From contig NEEC01000009.1 of NCBI GenBank assembly GCA_002189035.1, positions 62,001 through 126,000 of the forward strand: a stretch of DNA of 64,000 bases, read 5' to 3'. The position numbers were made by a program, and so were the translations under genes. Numbering within the stretch: the stretch's first letter is position 1; each line of letters opens with the position of its first letter. This DNA is from Utricularia gibba (Eukaryota; Streptophyta; Magnoliopsida; Lamiales; Lentibulariaceae). Positions 22,261-34,882 of this stretch are shown one piece after another. Under the pieces are notes generated by a model. That model was not told the origin of the DNA and ran no database searches. It saw only the letters and a program-made list of their open reading frames with translations.

Positions 22261-25200
22261 TGGAAGTGCTATGATCATTAACTCACTATGCAAAGCCCTG
22301 CCTTCTTCATCAACGTGTGATGCCTAGAAGAGGCTAAGGCCTTAGTCATCATGTCTATCACATTCTCAATGGTACCCACTTTTAATAGATCAACTTCCTT
22401 TTGTTCCACAACTTCTCGAACCCAATGATATTTGATACAACATGTTTGGTTCTTGAGTGATGAACGACATGCTTGCTGAGTGCAATGACACTCTGATTAT
22501 CACAGAATACCTGAACACTTTTATCACTAAAACCAAGCTCTTGCAAAAATTTGCCCAGCCATAATTAATGCCTTTTTGCAGCATCTGAGAGTGCCACATA
22601 TACTGCCTCACTACTCGAGAGTGCCACACATTTTTGCAAGCTAGATAATCAATTGACTCCTTTGCTGATCATGGCAATTACTCCAGTTGTAGACCTTCGT
22701 GTGTCTACATCCCCTTCTAGATCTGAGTCCACAAAAATACATGGAGCATGCATTTCAGACCCATAACATAGGCCAATCTCTATTGTACCTTTTAGGTAAC
22801 GCAACAACCACTTAGCTACTTCCCAATGCAGTTGACCTGGGTTTGACATGAATCTTCTGATTCAACTAATCGAGTATGCTATGCAGGTCGAGTACTCACC
22901 ATGAGATATATCACGGACCCAACAAGAGAGGTGAAAGGCTTGTCATGCATTTGCAATTTTTCTTCATCTCATTTTGGACATTGTTCTGCAAATAACTTCA
23001 CTGTCGAATTCATGGAACAGCCATTGGTTTACAATCTACCATCCCAAACTTCTTTAATATATACTAAATATACCGTGTCTGACTTAAACACAATAATCCT
23101 TGACTCCAATGTCTGATAATATCAATTCTCAGAATTCTTGTTGCTGCTCCTAAATCCCTCATCTCGAATTCTGTTGATAGCTGATTTTTCAACGTGGTTA
23201 TCAACTCCAGGCTTCGACTTGTGATTAACATATCATCCACATACAAAATAAGCAAGACAAAGTCACCTGCGAATTTCTTGAAATATACACACGTATCTGA
23301 TTTTGATTGTGTATACCCAATCTTCATCATATATGAATCAAACCGCAGGTTCCACTCCCTAGGAGCTTGCTTTAATCCATAAATACTTTTCTTAAGCTTG
23401 CATACCAGATGTGCCTGACCAGCTTTGATAAAACCAGGAACTTGCTTCATGAATATTTCTTCTTTCAACTCTCCATGAAGAAAAGCAGTCTCACGTCCAT
23501 TTGATGCAATTCCAAATTCAATTGAGCCACCATTGCTAACACAATGTGAATTGTGGTCAATTTAGCTACTGGTGAGAAGACTTCCCTGTAATCAATTCCC
23601 TCTTTCTGTTGAAATCCTTTAACCACTATCCTTCCTTTGTATCGGGTTGTGCCATCTGGGTTTTTCTTCAGCTTAAAAATCCACTTGTTATCTAATGTTG
23701 TCCGCCCTGATGGTAAAATCGCAAGCTCATACGTATCATTCTTTCAAATGGACAGCATTTCTTCTTTCATAGCAACAAGCCACTTTACCTTGTCCAGAGA
23801 ATCTTGGACTTCTCGTATCGTTTCAGGCTCTCTATTTTCAGTAAGGAGAATGAACTCTTCAAGTGTATACTTGGAGTTTGGAATTGATCCCCTGGCTGAC
23901 CTCCATAGTGGTTCACTAACTACTTATGGGTAAAGAGACGTTGTTCAGCCACTTGGATTGGTTCAACAGCTTGCCCTGAATTTTGAGCATCCATCCCAAG
24001 TCCCATAGACGTGAGATCTACGCTGACTTCATCCGCCGGTTGTACACTACGCTCATCTGAACACTTTTGATCTTCTAGAAAGGTGACATCTCTAGACCAA
24101 AGAACCTTGTTTGCAACCGGATCCTAAAACTTGTATGCCAGTTCAGCATCACCATAACCCAAGAACACACATGGTCAAGAATGTGCATCCAATTTTTTTC
24201 TCTGATGACTCGAGATCAACACCAATGCTTTACAACCAAACACCTTCAGGTATTTTAGATTTACCTCTCTGTTAGCCCATTTCTCTTCTGGAATGCCAAA
24301 CGCAATTGACTTTTAGGACTTCTATTTGACAAATAGCACGTTGAAAGCAGTGCTTCTCCCCAAAACTTGCCAGGTAGTCCAAAACATTTCAGCATACAAC
24401 AAGCCTTGTCAAATAGTGTGCGATTCAGTCTTTCCGCCACTGGATTGTGTTGTGGTGTGCCAGGTTCTGTGGCCACCTTCTTTATGCCCAGATCATGACA
24501 ATATTTCTTAAATTCATCACTGCAATACTCCTCACCATTATCTTTCCACAAGCACTTCAGCTTCATTCTAGATTCTCTCTCAAGCATGAGATGAAACTCC
24601 TTAAAACATTCATATACATCAGACTTTTTTTCACCAAGTACACCCAAGATTTTCGTGTTGCATCATCAGTGAAAGTAAGATAATGTCTCATACCCCTATT
24701 GTTGGTATATTATTAGGGCTGCCGACATCTGAGAACACTACTTCCAGCTTGTTTGTGCTCCTATGCAAACTTGAGCGAAATATTACCCGGTGCTGCTTCA
24801 CGTAGACGCAACTCTCACAAGGAGACAGACCAATGAATCCATCAATCAGTCCTCTACTAGACAGTCGTTGCATCCCAGCTGCTGATAAGTGGCCAAGTCT
24901 CTTGTGCCACAGCTCATATGTTGTAGTCTGCTCAGTCACCGTATTGAGCATCTGTGGATCATAACGCATGTCTGTGCGATATAATTGCCCAACCATATGA
25001 CCCTTTGGCAACAACCATGGACCCTCGAATTACCTTCCACACTTGGGAACCAAAACTATGCCGTTAACCATCCACATCTAATTGTCCCACAAATAGTAGA
25101 TTAACCCGCAAGGATGGCACATGTCACACACCTTTTAACCTTAGCTGCATTCTCAAGTTTGTTACTAGTTGTAGATCACTAATGCCTGCAATATCCGAGG

Positions 25201-26198
25201 TAGATTGATTTCTCATTTTGACAGTGGCACCCGAGCAGCGTGTATAGTTTATCAATCCATTAGCATTGGAAATAGCATGAAAAGAAGCAGCAGAACCAAC
25301 AAACCATAAGTTTTCCAGCCTTGTCTCACCCGCCTCAGCTGCTAGCAGGACTAAAAATCATCCTCCGTAGTATTTAGATATGTAGTAGTGCTGTTCTCTG
25401 TGCATTCTTTTGTTTGCCACTCTTTCTCCTTCTGTTGCGATTGCTTATATCCACGACAGTCTCTACATAGATGCCCCTTCTTACCACAATGAAAGCAAGA
25501 GCGAGATTCATACCTCTTCTCATATTTACCCTGTTTGCTCTGAGATTTGTCTCTCTGAATTGGCTTCTCTCTCATTTTCTGTCTATGGTGTTCTTTTGAC
25601 CTACCTCGCGATTTTCCATCACTATACGCCAAAGTTCCCGATGACAAAGAACTTCTATCCAGATTTGTGCTCTTTCTCCGAAGCTCCTCTTGCACTAACA
25701 CAGTCGCAATAGCATCATACCGCATCCCCCCACTAGATGAGTTACTTAGCATAATGACCAAAGTTTCCCACGACTCTGGTAGTGTATCAAGTAGTTGGAT
25801 TGCTTGGATTTCCTCATTGAAACTCATCTTCACAGACACCATTTGATCCACTATATCTTTGAATCGACTAAGATGTTCAGACATAGAATCACCATCTTTG
25901 TATTTCAGCCAAGACATGCTCTTGTAGAGAGTGAGTTTGTTCAACTCATTATCCGGTCGAAACATCTCCTCTAGCGCTTTCCATAATTGCTGAGAATCTT
26001 TAAACTCGCTGATCCGATGCGATAAATTATTGTCGATACAGAGATTCATAATTGCAACGACCTTCAGATGCAGCTTCTTCCACGTGAGTTCTTCCACACC
26101 TACTGGAAGCACAGCTTTTGAAGTTACCGATTCCTATAGATCTTTTGATTTTGGATCGCCATAAAGAGTAATTTTTTGTGTTCAGCTTCGGTAACCCA

Positions 26199-26210
26199 TG
26201 CTCTGATACC
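26199..26210 (-). promoter_or_regulatory. Primer-binding site (tRNA-Met) of the copia element
   Basis: The minus strand reads TGGTATCAGAGC, three bases from the LTR end at 26214. Confidence 0.85.
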
Positions 26211-26213
26211 ACT

Positions 26214-26650
26214 TGTTGGAACTTGCTTTCATGGTACCTGCTATGCAGCAAAGCGGTGCTTCTTAGTTTGTAACATGTTGATGAGTTGGACGCAAATTAG
26301 AGACACACGATGTAACCAGGTAAAACCCCCCAAAAAGGGAAACCTCCTAGGCTTGGATCACACCAAGCAAATCAGACACTATGTAATCCAACGTAGTACA
26401 ATATCAAAAACAATCACAACAGCCTTTAGACTGTTTACGCACACACACAATCCTGTAATGTGTTCCTGCTATGTTTTTGGATCACTCCCCACTTATTATC
26501 CCCTCACATTGCTACCCCATGTTCCTCCACTTCAGAACGTGGGCATGATCCAACAACGTGGTCTTCCACATCCAAGCACTAATGCTGCCTAGGTGGCACT
26601 TCCAGCCTGAAAAAATAAGTCAACATATGCATTCATGCCACTCCTTGTTT
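26214..26650 (-). repeat. Right (5') copia LTR, about 437 bp
   Basis: It begins TGTTGGAACTTGC like the left LTR and follows it to 'cactccttgttt', where the two diverge. The outer end is therefore approximate. No flanking target duplication could be identified. Confidence 0.75.
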
Positions 26651-27460
26651 TAGTAGAACACAAGATTGGGGTTGAAGGTATTTTTCTCACAAGTTGGCTC
26701 ATGTGCTTTTTTTTAGAAAAATATAATTTGCCAAGGTTCATACCATTGGGCACACAATTGTTATGTTAGATTTCGAAAGATTTTCTTCTATTCACTTGGA
26801 TTGATTGTACCATCGGTGTTTTTCTTTTGCTTATGGTTTATATTGTCCCATAACATGGTTGTCACTCTTAGCTTCATTATCCTCATCCTTTTTATGATTT
26901 TATTGATTGATAATGCTTTTTGGTTAACCACATTGAAAATATATTGTGCTACATAAACTATTGATAAACAAATGATGCCATTTCAAGTTGGTTTGTCTAT
27001 TGCTACCTCTGATTAAGATATTGCTCTTCTTAGATTATTAATCAAAGAACGAAAAGAAGAAGCAAGATAAAGGTAAATTTTAAATTATCTGCTATATGTT
27101 TTGAGATTGATTTTAAAAGAGATTTGATGAGATACTTGAAGAATTCTGTATTTTTCACTTATTTAGTTAGGAATTTTCATATTAGTATATTATGTATATT
27201 GATCAGATAAGATCATTTAAATGCCTCTTTGTGTTGTATTTGTAATAGAGCATGCTACTTTTGTTCAAATTGTGCATAGATTCATGTTGATGTTTTCAAA
27301 CAATTCAGAACTAATTTTTTTCCTATAGTTTTGTGTCAAACAACGACGACTTAAATGCACTTCTTTTTACACTAAAATTGTGAGAAGAGCTTAGTTTTTC
27401 GATGAATTGGTTGTAGAGGCTGAACCACGTTCATTTCTCACCGTCGATCCATCGAGAGAG
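26651..27460 (+). other. Upstream region of the BI-1-like gene
   Basis: No gene or known repeat is seen. It is AT-rich with an uninformative TATA content. The frame upstream of 27461 that begins with TTG is not a start. Confidence 0.4.
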
Positions 27461-28776
27461 ATGCACGCGTACGCAGGAATAGGCAACGCTGACTTGGGCG
27501 ACATGAAGCGCGGAGAAATCGATCTGGAGTCTGGACAAGGGCTCTACCCCGGAATTGGAGGAGGAGAGAATCAGTTGCGATGGGGATTCATCCGCAAAGT
27601 GTACGGGATATTGACCACTCAGATCCTCCTTACAACCCTCGTCTCCGCCGTCACCGTTCTTTACGCACCGGTCAACGAACTGCTGCGCGGGAATTCTGGC
27701 TTGCTGTTGTTTCTAATCTTCACGCCTTTCCTATGTAAGCACGATCTTAACTTTTTTTTTTTTTTGTTTCTTTCATTCTCTTTCTGCATTTCTGCGAGAA
27801 TGAGTGATTTGATTCGATGGCGTTCATGGTTAGGTGTCTGAATTTTATCTCTAGATTTTTTGTATCACTGTATTTCAGTACTTTATTCATCTTCGTATGG
27901 TATCTATCTGCTATTTCCTAAATCATCAGACCGATAATTCTTTAAGCGAATCCATTCCGTTGTCACTTGATCCTCGGCAATGGGACGTTAAAAACTGTGC
28001 TGTGTTGGAGAGAAACTTATCTACTTGTTGAACAATGTCTACCTTGCTTTTTGCTGGAATGGGATCATTCCGTTGCTCTAGTGGTTTTGCTACTCTAGTG
28101 CAAGTGATATTGGCTTTGGTATGACACTGATATCTTGGTATCTTCTGTAGTGATGTGGCCTTTGTACATTTATCGTCAGAAGCACCCATTGAATCTACTT
28201 TTCCTTGGACTCTTCACTGCATCTCTGAGCTTCACAGTTGGTGTTAGCTGTGCCAATACCGATGGTTAGTAGACCCATTCACTCCATATCGATCATGAAG
28301 TAGAGTATGATGCGTACAATTGCGTATCCTGAGTTTAATCCCAATATCAGGTACACTTGTGCTGGAAGCCTTAATCTTGACATCAGCTGTAGTTTCAGCT
28401 CTGACTGGGTACACCTTCTGGGCTTCAAAGAAGGGAAAAGACTTCAGCTTCTTGGGGCCAATCTTGTTTGCTTCACTCTTTGCCTTGGTATTAGCGGGAT
28501 TTATTCAGGTAAGTAAAAGCTTATCTCCACGGCATCTGATCACTCCACTCTGATGTGCTTTTTTTCCTGCAGATGGTCTTCCCGTTGGGATCTACCTCCA
28601 CTGTAATCTATAGTGCATTTGGTACGATAATCTTTTCAGGGTACATCGTCTACGACACAGAAAACCTGATCAAGCGCTTCACTTACGATGATTATATATG
28701 GGCATCCGTTACCCTGTATCTCGACATCCTCAATCTCTTCCTTACCATCCTTCGCATGCTGAAGCAGGAGAGCTGA
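27461..28776 (+). CDS. Bax inhibitor-1-like protein (LIFEGUARD family)
   Basis: Four exons (27461-27734, 28151-28264, 28351-28508, 28573-28776) join in phase to 249 residues, the normal length for plant LIFEGUARD/BI1-like proteins. The start is the ATG of M-H-A-Y-A-G-I; an upstream in-frame TTG is discounted. A Gly/acid-rich N-terminus precedes 'L-R-W-G-F-I-R-K-V-Y-G-I-L', the entry to the first of about seven membrane helices, with 'L-S-F-T-V-G-V-S-C-A' and 'A-L-T-G-Y-T-F-W-A' as family blocks. The C-terminus has 'Y-D-T-E-N-L-I' and 'L-D-I-L-N-L-F'. Members sit in endomembranes and modulate cell death and calcium leak. Intron 1 (416 bp) carries a T-run near 27750. The gene appears intact. 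Confidence 0.92.
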
Positions 28777-29307
28777 TCACTCACGGGCGGCCCTTGATGC
28801 TGAAGCAATTGTCTGGTGTGTATGATAGTGGGATTTTTCTTGTGTGTATCAGCCAATTTGCATATGATGATATAACCACGTGCTGTATGATGCCCTTTCC
28901 CCTTGGTGAAACTCAAAATCCCCCTACATGAATGTATCAAAATGCTTTGCAAATATTGTTCTTGGAAATCCTGTCCACTTTAGGCATTGTCCAAACTCCC
29001 AAAATAAAAGAACAGCAAACAAAGTTCAAGATTAATGATGCCAAGTTGAGAAATGTGGATTTATAGGGGGGTCAAAAGGGAATTTCTCCTTTTCTGCAGT
29101 GTAGTCGCGAATTATTAGAAAGTGGTGGGGCAGAAGCTGAACCAACACATGGTCTGCGTGTTTCGTGGTCAGTTCCGCCGTTGCGGGAGTCTCACCTCCG
29201 CTGGTTGAAATTCCTCCGGCTGATGTTGTTCATTCTCTACGCTTCAGCTGGCTGAAGAAAAACTATTTAGGAACATTTCTCTGTTCCAGAAGGGAAGAGA
29301 ATCGACA
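28777..29307 (+). other. Spacer between two co-directional genes
   Basis: 3' flank of the BI-1-like gene and leader of the AP-5 mu gene. An ATG at 29149 opens a 19-codon upstream ORF ending at 29208, before the main ATG at 29308. A plus-strand frame at 29165-29407 is not supported as coding. Confidence 0.4.
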
Positions 29308-32272
29308 ATGCCTAGCGGTTGTTCTATCAGAGCCCTGTGGGTTATCAGTAATCAAGATTCCGTTATGTTCTCCAGGTACTGTAATTTCTTGTATTTTGTA
29401 CGCATAGGCGTTTAGGCACAGCATCATGAGTTTCGGTTGGCGGTAGAATGACGCGTTTGCAATTTTAGGAAATTTCCGGTGGTAGAAAAGCGGTGGCGGC
29501 TGGCTTGTGAGAAGGAAGCTGGTTATCGTATGTATCGTATGTTGCCCACTGATTTAAAACTGGTTGCTGCTTTAATCGAACGCAAGAAGAGGTTCGTTTG
29601 AATGGAGTTCTCTAATTGTTTGAAAATGGTTGTTTGCTTTTCTTCCCATTTTCCTGCCCAATCAATATCTCGTGTGTTTGTAATCCGATACGGGATCAGT
29701 CGTTACTGGCTTGTTAGGGCATCCTTCTTGACTTTATCTTTATCTTTCGTCTGAAAAACCTAGGGAGGGATCCGCCCGAGGGAATGGCCTACGTTTATAT
29801 GGGCCGAGTAGAGGATCCGATTCATGGGTTGATGACCCAATAATTCGGAATATTATCTGTTTGTCTATCAACGGAGAAGAAAATGGAGAGGATGGTGTCT
29901 TGTGGCCTTTGGTGTTAAACGTGAAGGGTCCTTATTCTATTCTTGTTCTGCCTCTGGTGGAACCACCTCACCTGGAGACCTACGTGAGAATGTGTAGCTC
30001 GCCTGACTGTGCGAGTGTTGTAGGAGCAGATGAAAGCATGTCTTCTCTCCTCCTCGAACTTCCCTCCATCACAGGGTACGGTAAGTTGAAATTTTGCATG
30101 CTTCCTAGAACTTTTATGACCTTCTTCTACGAACTTCTATTGCATAAGACCATTCGTTGTAACTTCTTGAACTCTATTGTACACCCATATTCTCTTCACC
30201 TATTTTTTGCTTATATCGATATGTTTTATTTGAAGGTGCAACTTTGAATATGACAGTGTTCATTTTCCATGTAAATTGATGAATTAGGGCGTTTGCAATT
30301 GCGAATACAATTGGAGATATTGTAAATGGAGAGTCAATGGAGCCTGAAGTAATTATTTCTACAACATCTTCTGTTGGAGGACTCTTGGATTCTTTAACAG
30401 GTGGCATTCCAGGTATATCTACCAGAACAAAACCTGCTGCTGCACCTGCCACTGCATCTGCTGTTTCTGGGACTGCTGTTAGAGGATCTGTGATGTTTGA
30501 AGCCCCAAAGATTGGTTCAAAATCCTTTGACAAGGATTTGCTACGCTCCTTTATCAGCTATGCAATGCCCTTTGGTAACTATTGTCTGCTATTTCCATCG
30601 CATATTTATTTTTTCTTGTTGTTTGGATGGTTATTTTGTTGCATGGTATTATTCTGTTTTTTACTTACGTTGCTTTAGGCTCTCCCTTGGATCTCGGCTA
30701 CTCCAATATTTCTGCTATTAGGAACTCCGGATTTCCTCCAGCTGACATTCCACCTGCAGATCGCAAGCAACCTGCATGGAAACCATATCTTTATAGGGGA
30801 AAGCAACGGATTCTTTTCACAGTCCATGAAAGAGTAAATGCTGCGATGTATGATCGGGATGAGATACCTGACAGGATAACAATTTCTAGCCAGGTAAACT
30901 GCAGAGCTGAGTTAGAAGGACTGCCAGATGTTTCTTTCCCATTTAGGTTGGACAGTGCCGATGTTGAATCATTGTCCTTCCACCCTTGTGCTCAAGTTCC
31001 AGAACATGGAGAAGAAAAACAGATGATAACATTCTGTCCACCGTCAGGGAATTTTGTCTTAATTCGTTATCAATCCCTGTGTTCCCTTGGGCCTCCAGTG
31101 AAAGGGTTTTACCAGCTATCAATGGTGTCAGAAAACGAAGGTGCTTTCTTGTTTAAGTTAAGCCTAATGGAAAATTACAAATCTCCTGTAATAATAGAGT
31201 TCTGTACTGTTACCATGCCTTTTCCAAAGAGAAGAGTTGTTTCATTCGAAGGGACACCATCCATTGGAACTGTTTCAAGTACTGATCACTCAGTGGAATG
31301 GAAAGTAATAGCAAACTCTCGCAGTCTTTCTGGGAAGAATATTGAGGCGAATTTTCCTGGGACAGTTAGATTTGCACCATGGCAAGCTCAAAGATTGTCT
31401 TCAATTGGATCAAAATTTGGTTCTGTGATTGATGAGGAGAGTGATTCCGAGTCGGAATCTACTAGTAATGCTAGTATTGAGGATCACATGGTGGATAGAA
31501 TGAGCAAAGATCTCCTAGCAGCTGATTTGGATGAGCCTTTTTGCTGGAAGGCATACAATTATGCAGAAGTACGTGGTCTACTTTGTTTTACTTCATGTTA
31601 CAAAAAAAAAAAAAAAAGCAGAGAAATGCTTCTAGGAATACAGTTAACTTTTGGCATTTTTATAAAAAAATTACAAAAATCAGCATCCTTGTTACTAGCT
31701 ACCTCAGTATTCACTCTCAGGGAGGCAAATGTTTCATCCTTTACTGAACTATGGGTGTCCAAAACATTATTCATAGCACCGTGTATAGTTCAATGTGTAA
31801 TCTCTGAATTACTCATTGAAGATCATCGATCTGCTCACATGTGTATGCACTCATTGTGGATAGGTTTCATTTAGGATAATGGGAACTTCTTTAACTGGAA
31901 TGCTCATTGACCCTAAATCTGTAAGTTCTTTAAATTGCAGTACCTTACAGAGAAATTCAGCTCTGAGATTTGCTGTGAATAGCCTCAGTTTAATATGCGT
32001 GTCCTGATGCTCTATGCAGGTCAACATATTTCCGTCAGTTAAGGCCCCGGTGGAAGTGACAAACTTGGTAAGCCTATTCTCTCCCTTTCAATGTTTTAAT
32101 CCTGTGAGTGCAAATTGTTATGGTTTTTTAGTGTTGTCTGGAGATCGACCTGCCTTAAACTGTACCTTTTTCAACTAAAAAATGCTTATTCATGTGAATA
32201 AAATAGGTTACCTCTGGGGACTATATACTGTGGAATACATTAGGAAGATGCCCTGTCGCTGCTACACCATGA
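29308..32272 (+). CDS. AP5M: AP-5 complex subunit mu (adaptor medium chain)
   Basis: Eight exons (29308-29375, 29469-29591, 29764-30075, 30288-30574, 30679-31568, 31864-31920, 32020-32067, 32207-32272) join in phase to 616 residues. The start M-P-S-G-C-S-I-R-A-L-W-V-I agrees with the Arabidopsis AP-5 mu homologue (At2g20790) as I recall it, and the end V-T-S-G-D-Y-I-L-W-N-T-L-G also matches. The first third is the longin-like part; from 'K-P-Y-L-Y-R-G-K-Q-R-I-L-F' on comes the mu homology domain. An acidic Asp/Glu-Ser patch lies before exon 6. AP-5 is a non-clathrin adaptor of late endosomes. All junctions follow GT-AG with kept phase. Exon 5 could be misread as longer, because the frame stays open past its donor. 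Confidence 0.93.
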
Positions 32273-32646
32273 CTGCAGAATGATCAATGCATTCGTGTCT
32301 TTATTTCTCTTTGCAAATGAAAACCTGCAGAAGGGGAATTTATGAGATTCACATAACCGACCCTCAGATTTTGAGGTGAGTGAAATAAATTTTGAAGAGT
32401 GGCCAGTGTATCCGATGAATAGATTTGAAATGCTTTGTATCCGAAAAATAGGCGGCATTGGTATTATTCTTTTTTCTGACTTCTGAGATACCATTTTTTA
32501 TTACAACGGTGTTACTGATGGGCTTCGAAGCCCTAACATTCGTTGAATATATCACTTTCTTATTGAACAAGGATGGTGTTGGGAAAATACAAGAAGAAAC
32601 AACCATGAAAAGGCCTTGTTCCCAATTGACAAAAGCAATCATCAAA
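32273..32646. other. Convergent 3' intergenic region
   Basis: 374 bp between the stops of the AP-5 mu gene (+) and the WRKY gene (-). No other feature is seen; both 3' ends and polyadenylation sites must lie here or overlap. Confidence 0.6.
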
Positions 32647-34438
32647 TTATTCATGTTTCTGGTAATCAGGATCCATTTGCTCATCCTTTGGTTTTGCGAG
32701 AAATCCATTGCTCTGAGCTTGCATGCCATAGTTTTGCCTACTTGAAGAGGATGAATGATTCATGGGATTGCCAGGCAACGCTGGGAATATCCCATTCATG
32801 CCAACAAAAGCAGGCCCGTAATTTGTATGATTGAGTGGAGGAAAAGTTAATGGAGAATAGACTGAGGCTGCTAAGTTGATGTTCATGTCACTGCTGGATA
32901 GAAAATTGGGTCTCATCAACTCGCTGTAGTCTATCATTTGGGTGTACAACGTCATGTCGGGTACCCTTCTCCGCGCCTTGCTATCATCAAGCCTTGGTGG
33001 ACAAGGAGAGGGATTTGCAGGTGAGGTTGTAACATCGCTAGTGGTACCGTTTTTGTGAGATGGAAGCAAATGGTTGTGCTTCCCTTCATATGTTGTCACC
33101 ACTGACTTGATGTCGTTTGCGGCTCTTTCTATATGTTTTCTTACCAGGCAGCCAGGTGTGGTGCATTTGTAATAGCTCCTACAATCATCGTTGACAATGG
33201 TTTGTTACTACTTCCTAGTTCGATTCAGACTTTAATTAACCAAGATAAGGCAATGCTTTGCATGACTTTTAAGACTAAATTTGCTCAAATAGCATGCAGG
33301 CTTCTGAACTCCGATAGTGGCGTACCTTGGATTTGGATTTCCTTTGACAACCTTCTGGCCGTACTTTCTCCACCTATATCCATCATCAAGAATATCAATC
33401 TCGCTTTCAATTTGCACCACAACTCGCGGCTCTCGCGTCGATGTTGGTAAGATGGCTTCATCTGGGGAACCCCCCGTCTTCCTACAATTTTTAACCGAAT
33501 GTAGGTCAGTGAAACTAAGGAAGCATTGGTGTCACCCCGACTTTGAATCTTACCTTTTCTTAGATTCATATTCACCACTGTCCTCGTTGTCATGGCCTAG
33601 TGACACGCTTTCCTGGCTAGCTTCATTTTGATTATCACTTTGATGATTGGGGGGCACAAAAACCCTTCTCTCGTGTCAACCGACATAGATGAAGAATCAC
33701 CCAAAAATGGATCTGAATTGGTGGTTCCATGATCCTGTCCCAATGCATCTGGTTTTGGAACAGGGGTGGTGAAACAGAGTCCATTGGTGTCAGTGATGAG
33801 ATCTGAGGAGTTGGAGATCTGAGGCTTCGGGTGATTGTGAAAACCCTTATACTCGATCTCTGTGATTTGACCATCGCGAGATCTTTCAACTTTCTTTCTT
33901 ACCGGGCAGTTCATGTTGGTGCATTTGTAATAACTCCTGGGATGCTCACTTCCTTTGACATGCTTCTGTCCATATTTTCTCCAGTAGAATCCATCTTCTG
34001 AATACTTGGCTGCTCCTCTAGCTAAGTAGCTTGCCGTTTTATGGTTAGTTACCTGGGTGTCGTCAATGGAGGAGGCAGCAGCTGATTTCTCGTGCACAGT
34101 ATACCCATCTTTCGTCCCTGTTTCTTGTGAGTCCTCAGTGTCTTCCTATCAGCATAATCCAATATCTCAGCAATACAAATAACTCGAAAAAAAACACTTT
34201 GAAGGAAGCCGAAGCTGACCTGTTCCTTTGGAAACATGATCGGGGAATCAAGCAACGCAGAGGGGCTGATGCCACAAGGAATAGTCAAGCAATGAGAAGA
34301 AAATGAAGAGCCTTGCTGCCCCAATGCCGCATCCGCATTAGTCATTTTACAGGAATCGAAGCCCCTTTGCTGGGCGATATGAGCACCTGGTTCGTCTCGC
34401 TGATCGTTCATTCCCTGGGCATCTCCATTACCCGCCAT
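32647..34438 (-). CDS. Group I WRKY transcription factor, one-base frame break
   Basis: Four exons on the minus strand: 34438-34220, 34145-33554, 33481-33326 and 33178-32647. They make about 499 residues if a missing base in exon 2 is allowed for. There are two WRKY domains. The N-terminal one (about residue 121-180) has W-R-K-Y-G-Q-K with C-x4-C-x22-H-x-H. The C-terminal one (from about 300) has W-R-K-Y-G-Q-K with C-x4-C-x23-H-x-H, and carries the conserved intron after 'P-N-P-R'. Exon 1 has a Ser-Pro cluster ('S-P-S-A-L-L-D-S-P') like the MAP-kinase target region of WRKY33-type factors. The start is the ATG of M-A-G-N-G. A one-base loss within 33649-33665, where G and A runs sit, breaks exon 2. 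It binds W-box DNA; defence or stress roles are typical of the subgroup but not shown here. Confidence 0.85.
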
Positions 34439-34882
34439 TGCATACGCAGCATCAATTGCCAATCACTTGTTGAGAAGGGTAACCACACATCACATCATTG
34501 TAGGCTGCTACGCCCATCAGAAGAAGACAGATGGGTAGTAATCAAGGGACTGATGAAGGTGTTCCTTAGACTAAAGAAGAAGTGAGGGAAGGAGGGAAGA
34601 AATGTGAGAAGTTAGCGGCAAAGCTGGAAAACAAAACGGCATGGAGGTTTGGTAGATACGTGCGAGATCCGGAGCATTAGGGAACTGAAACTGTACTTGG
34701 CATTCTGGCAGTGGGATTCGGAACGAACTGCTTCACTCAAAACTTGAGAGCACAACATCACAGCCAGATTAATTTGACATCAAATTAATTTGAATTTTCC
34801 CATAGCTTTACGGTTATTTCTGTTTAGCACAAAAAGCCTTTAATCATGCCTCCACTTCAGCATACAAAGGGATCGAAACAGC
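34439..34882 (-). promoter_or_regulatory. WRKY promoter and 3' flank of the GH9 gene
   Basis: 444 bp between the GH9 stop and the WRKY ATG, both on the minus strand. It contains one TTTGACAT (about 34775) with the TTGAC core of a W-box, which could allow WRKY self-regulation; a single core is weak evidence. An inverted ATTAATTTGA/TCAAATTAAT motif surrounds it. Confidence 0.4.

Larger units (their letters stand above)
21803..26650 (-). mobile_element. Ty1/copia element with both LTRs, frame-broken
   Basis: A minus-strand element about 4.85 kb long carries two direct LTRs. Order on the minus strand: right LTR, tRNA-Met primer-binding site, gag, protease (weak), integrase, RT, RNase H, polypurine tract, left LTR. 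Gag (26112-25351) has UBN2-like blocks and a zinc knuckle (C-F-H-C-x4-H-x4-C). Integrase (25014-24261) has 'H-K-R-L-G-H' and 'D-N-G-E-E-Y-C'. RT (23468-23064) has 'Y-V-D-D-M' and 'G-L-K-Q-A-P-R'. RNase H lies at 22849-22390. Gag starts in another frame (26251-26027) and several frameshifts separate the other domains, so it is inactive. Features suggest a Tork/Tnt1-like clade. Confidence 0.85.

Noticed and set aside
29165-29407. ORF starting upstream of the AP-5 mu gene
   Set aside because: It is in another frame from the clear exon 1 and has no family match.
33554-34145. A hidden intron explaining the WRKY frame change
   Set aside because: The upstream frame is family-like up to the break and the downstream frame hits a stop a few bases earlier, leaving no room for an intron of normal size with GT-AG ends.
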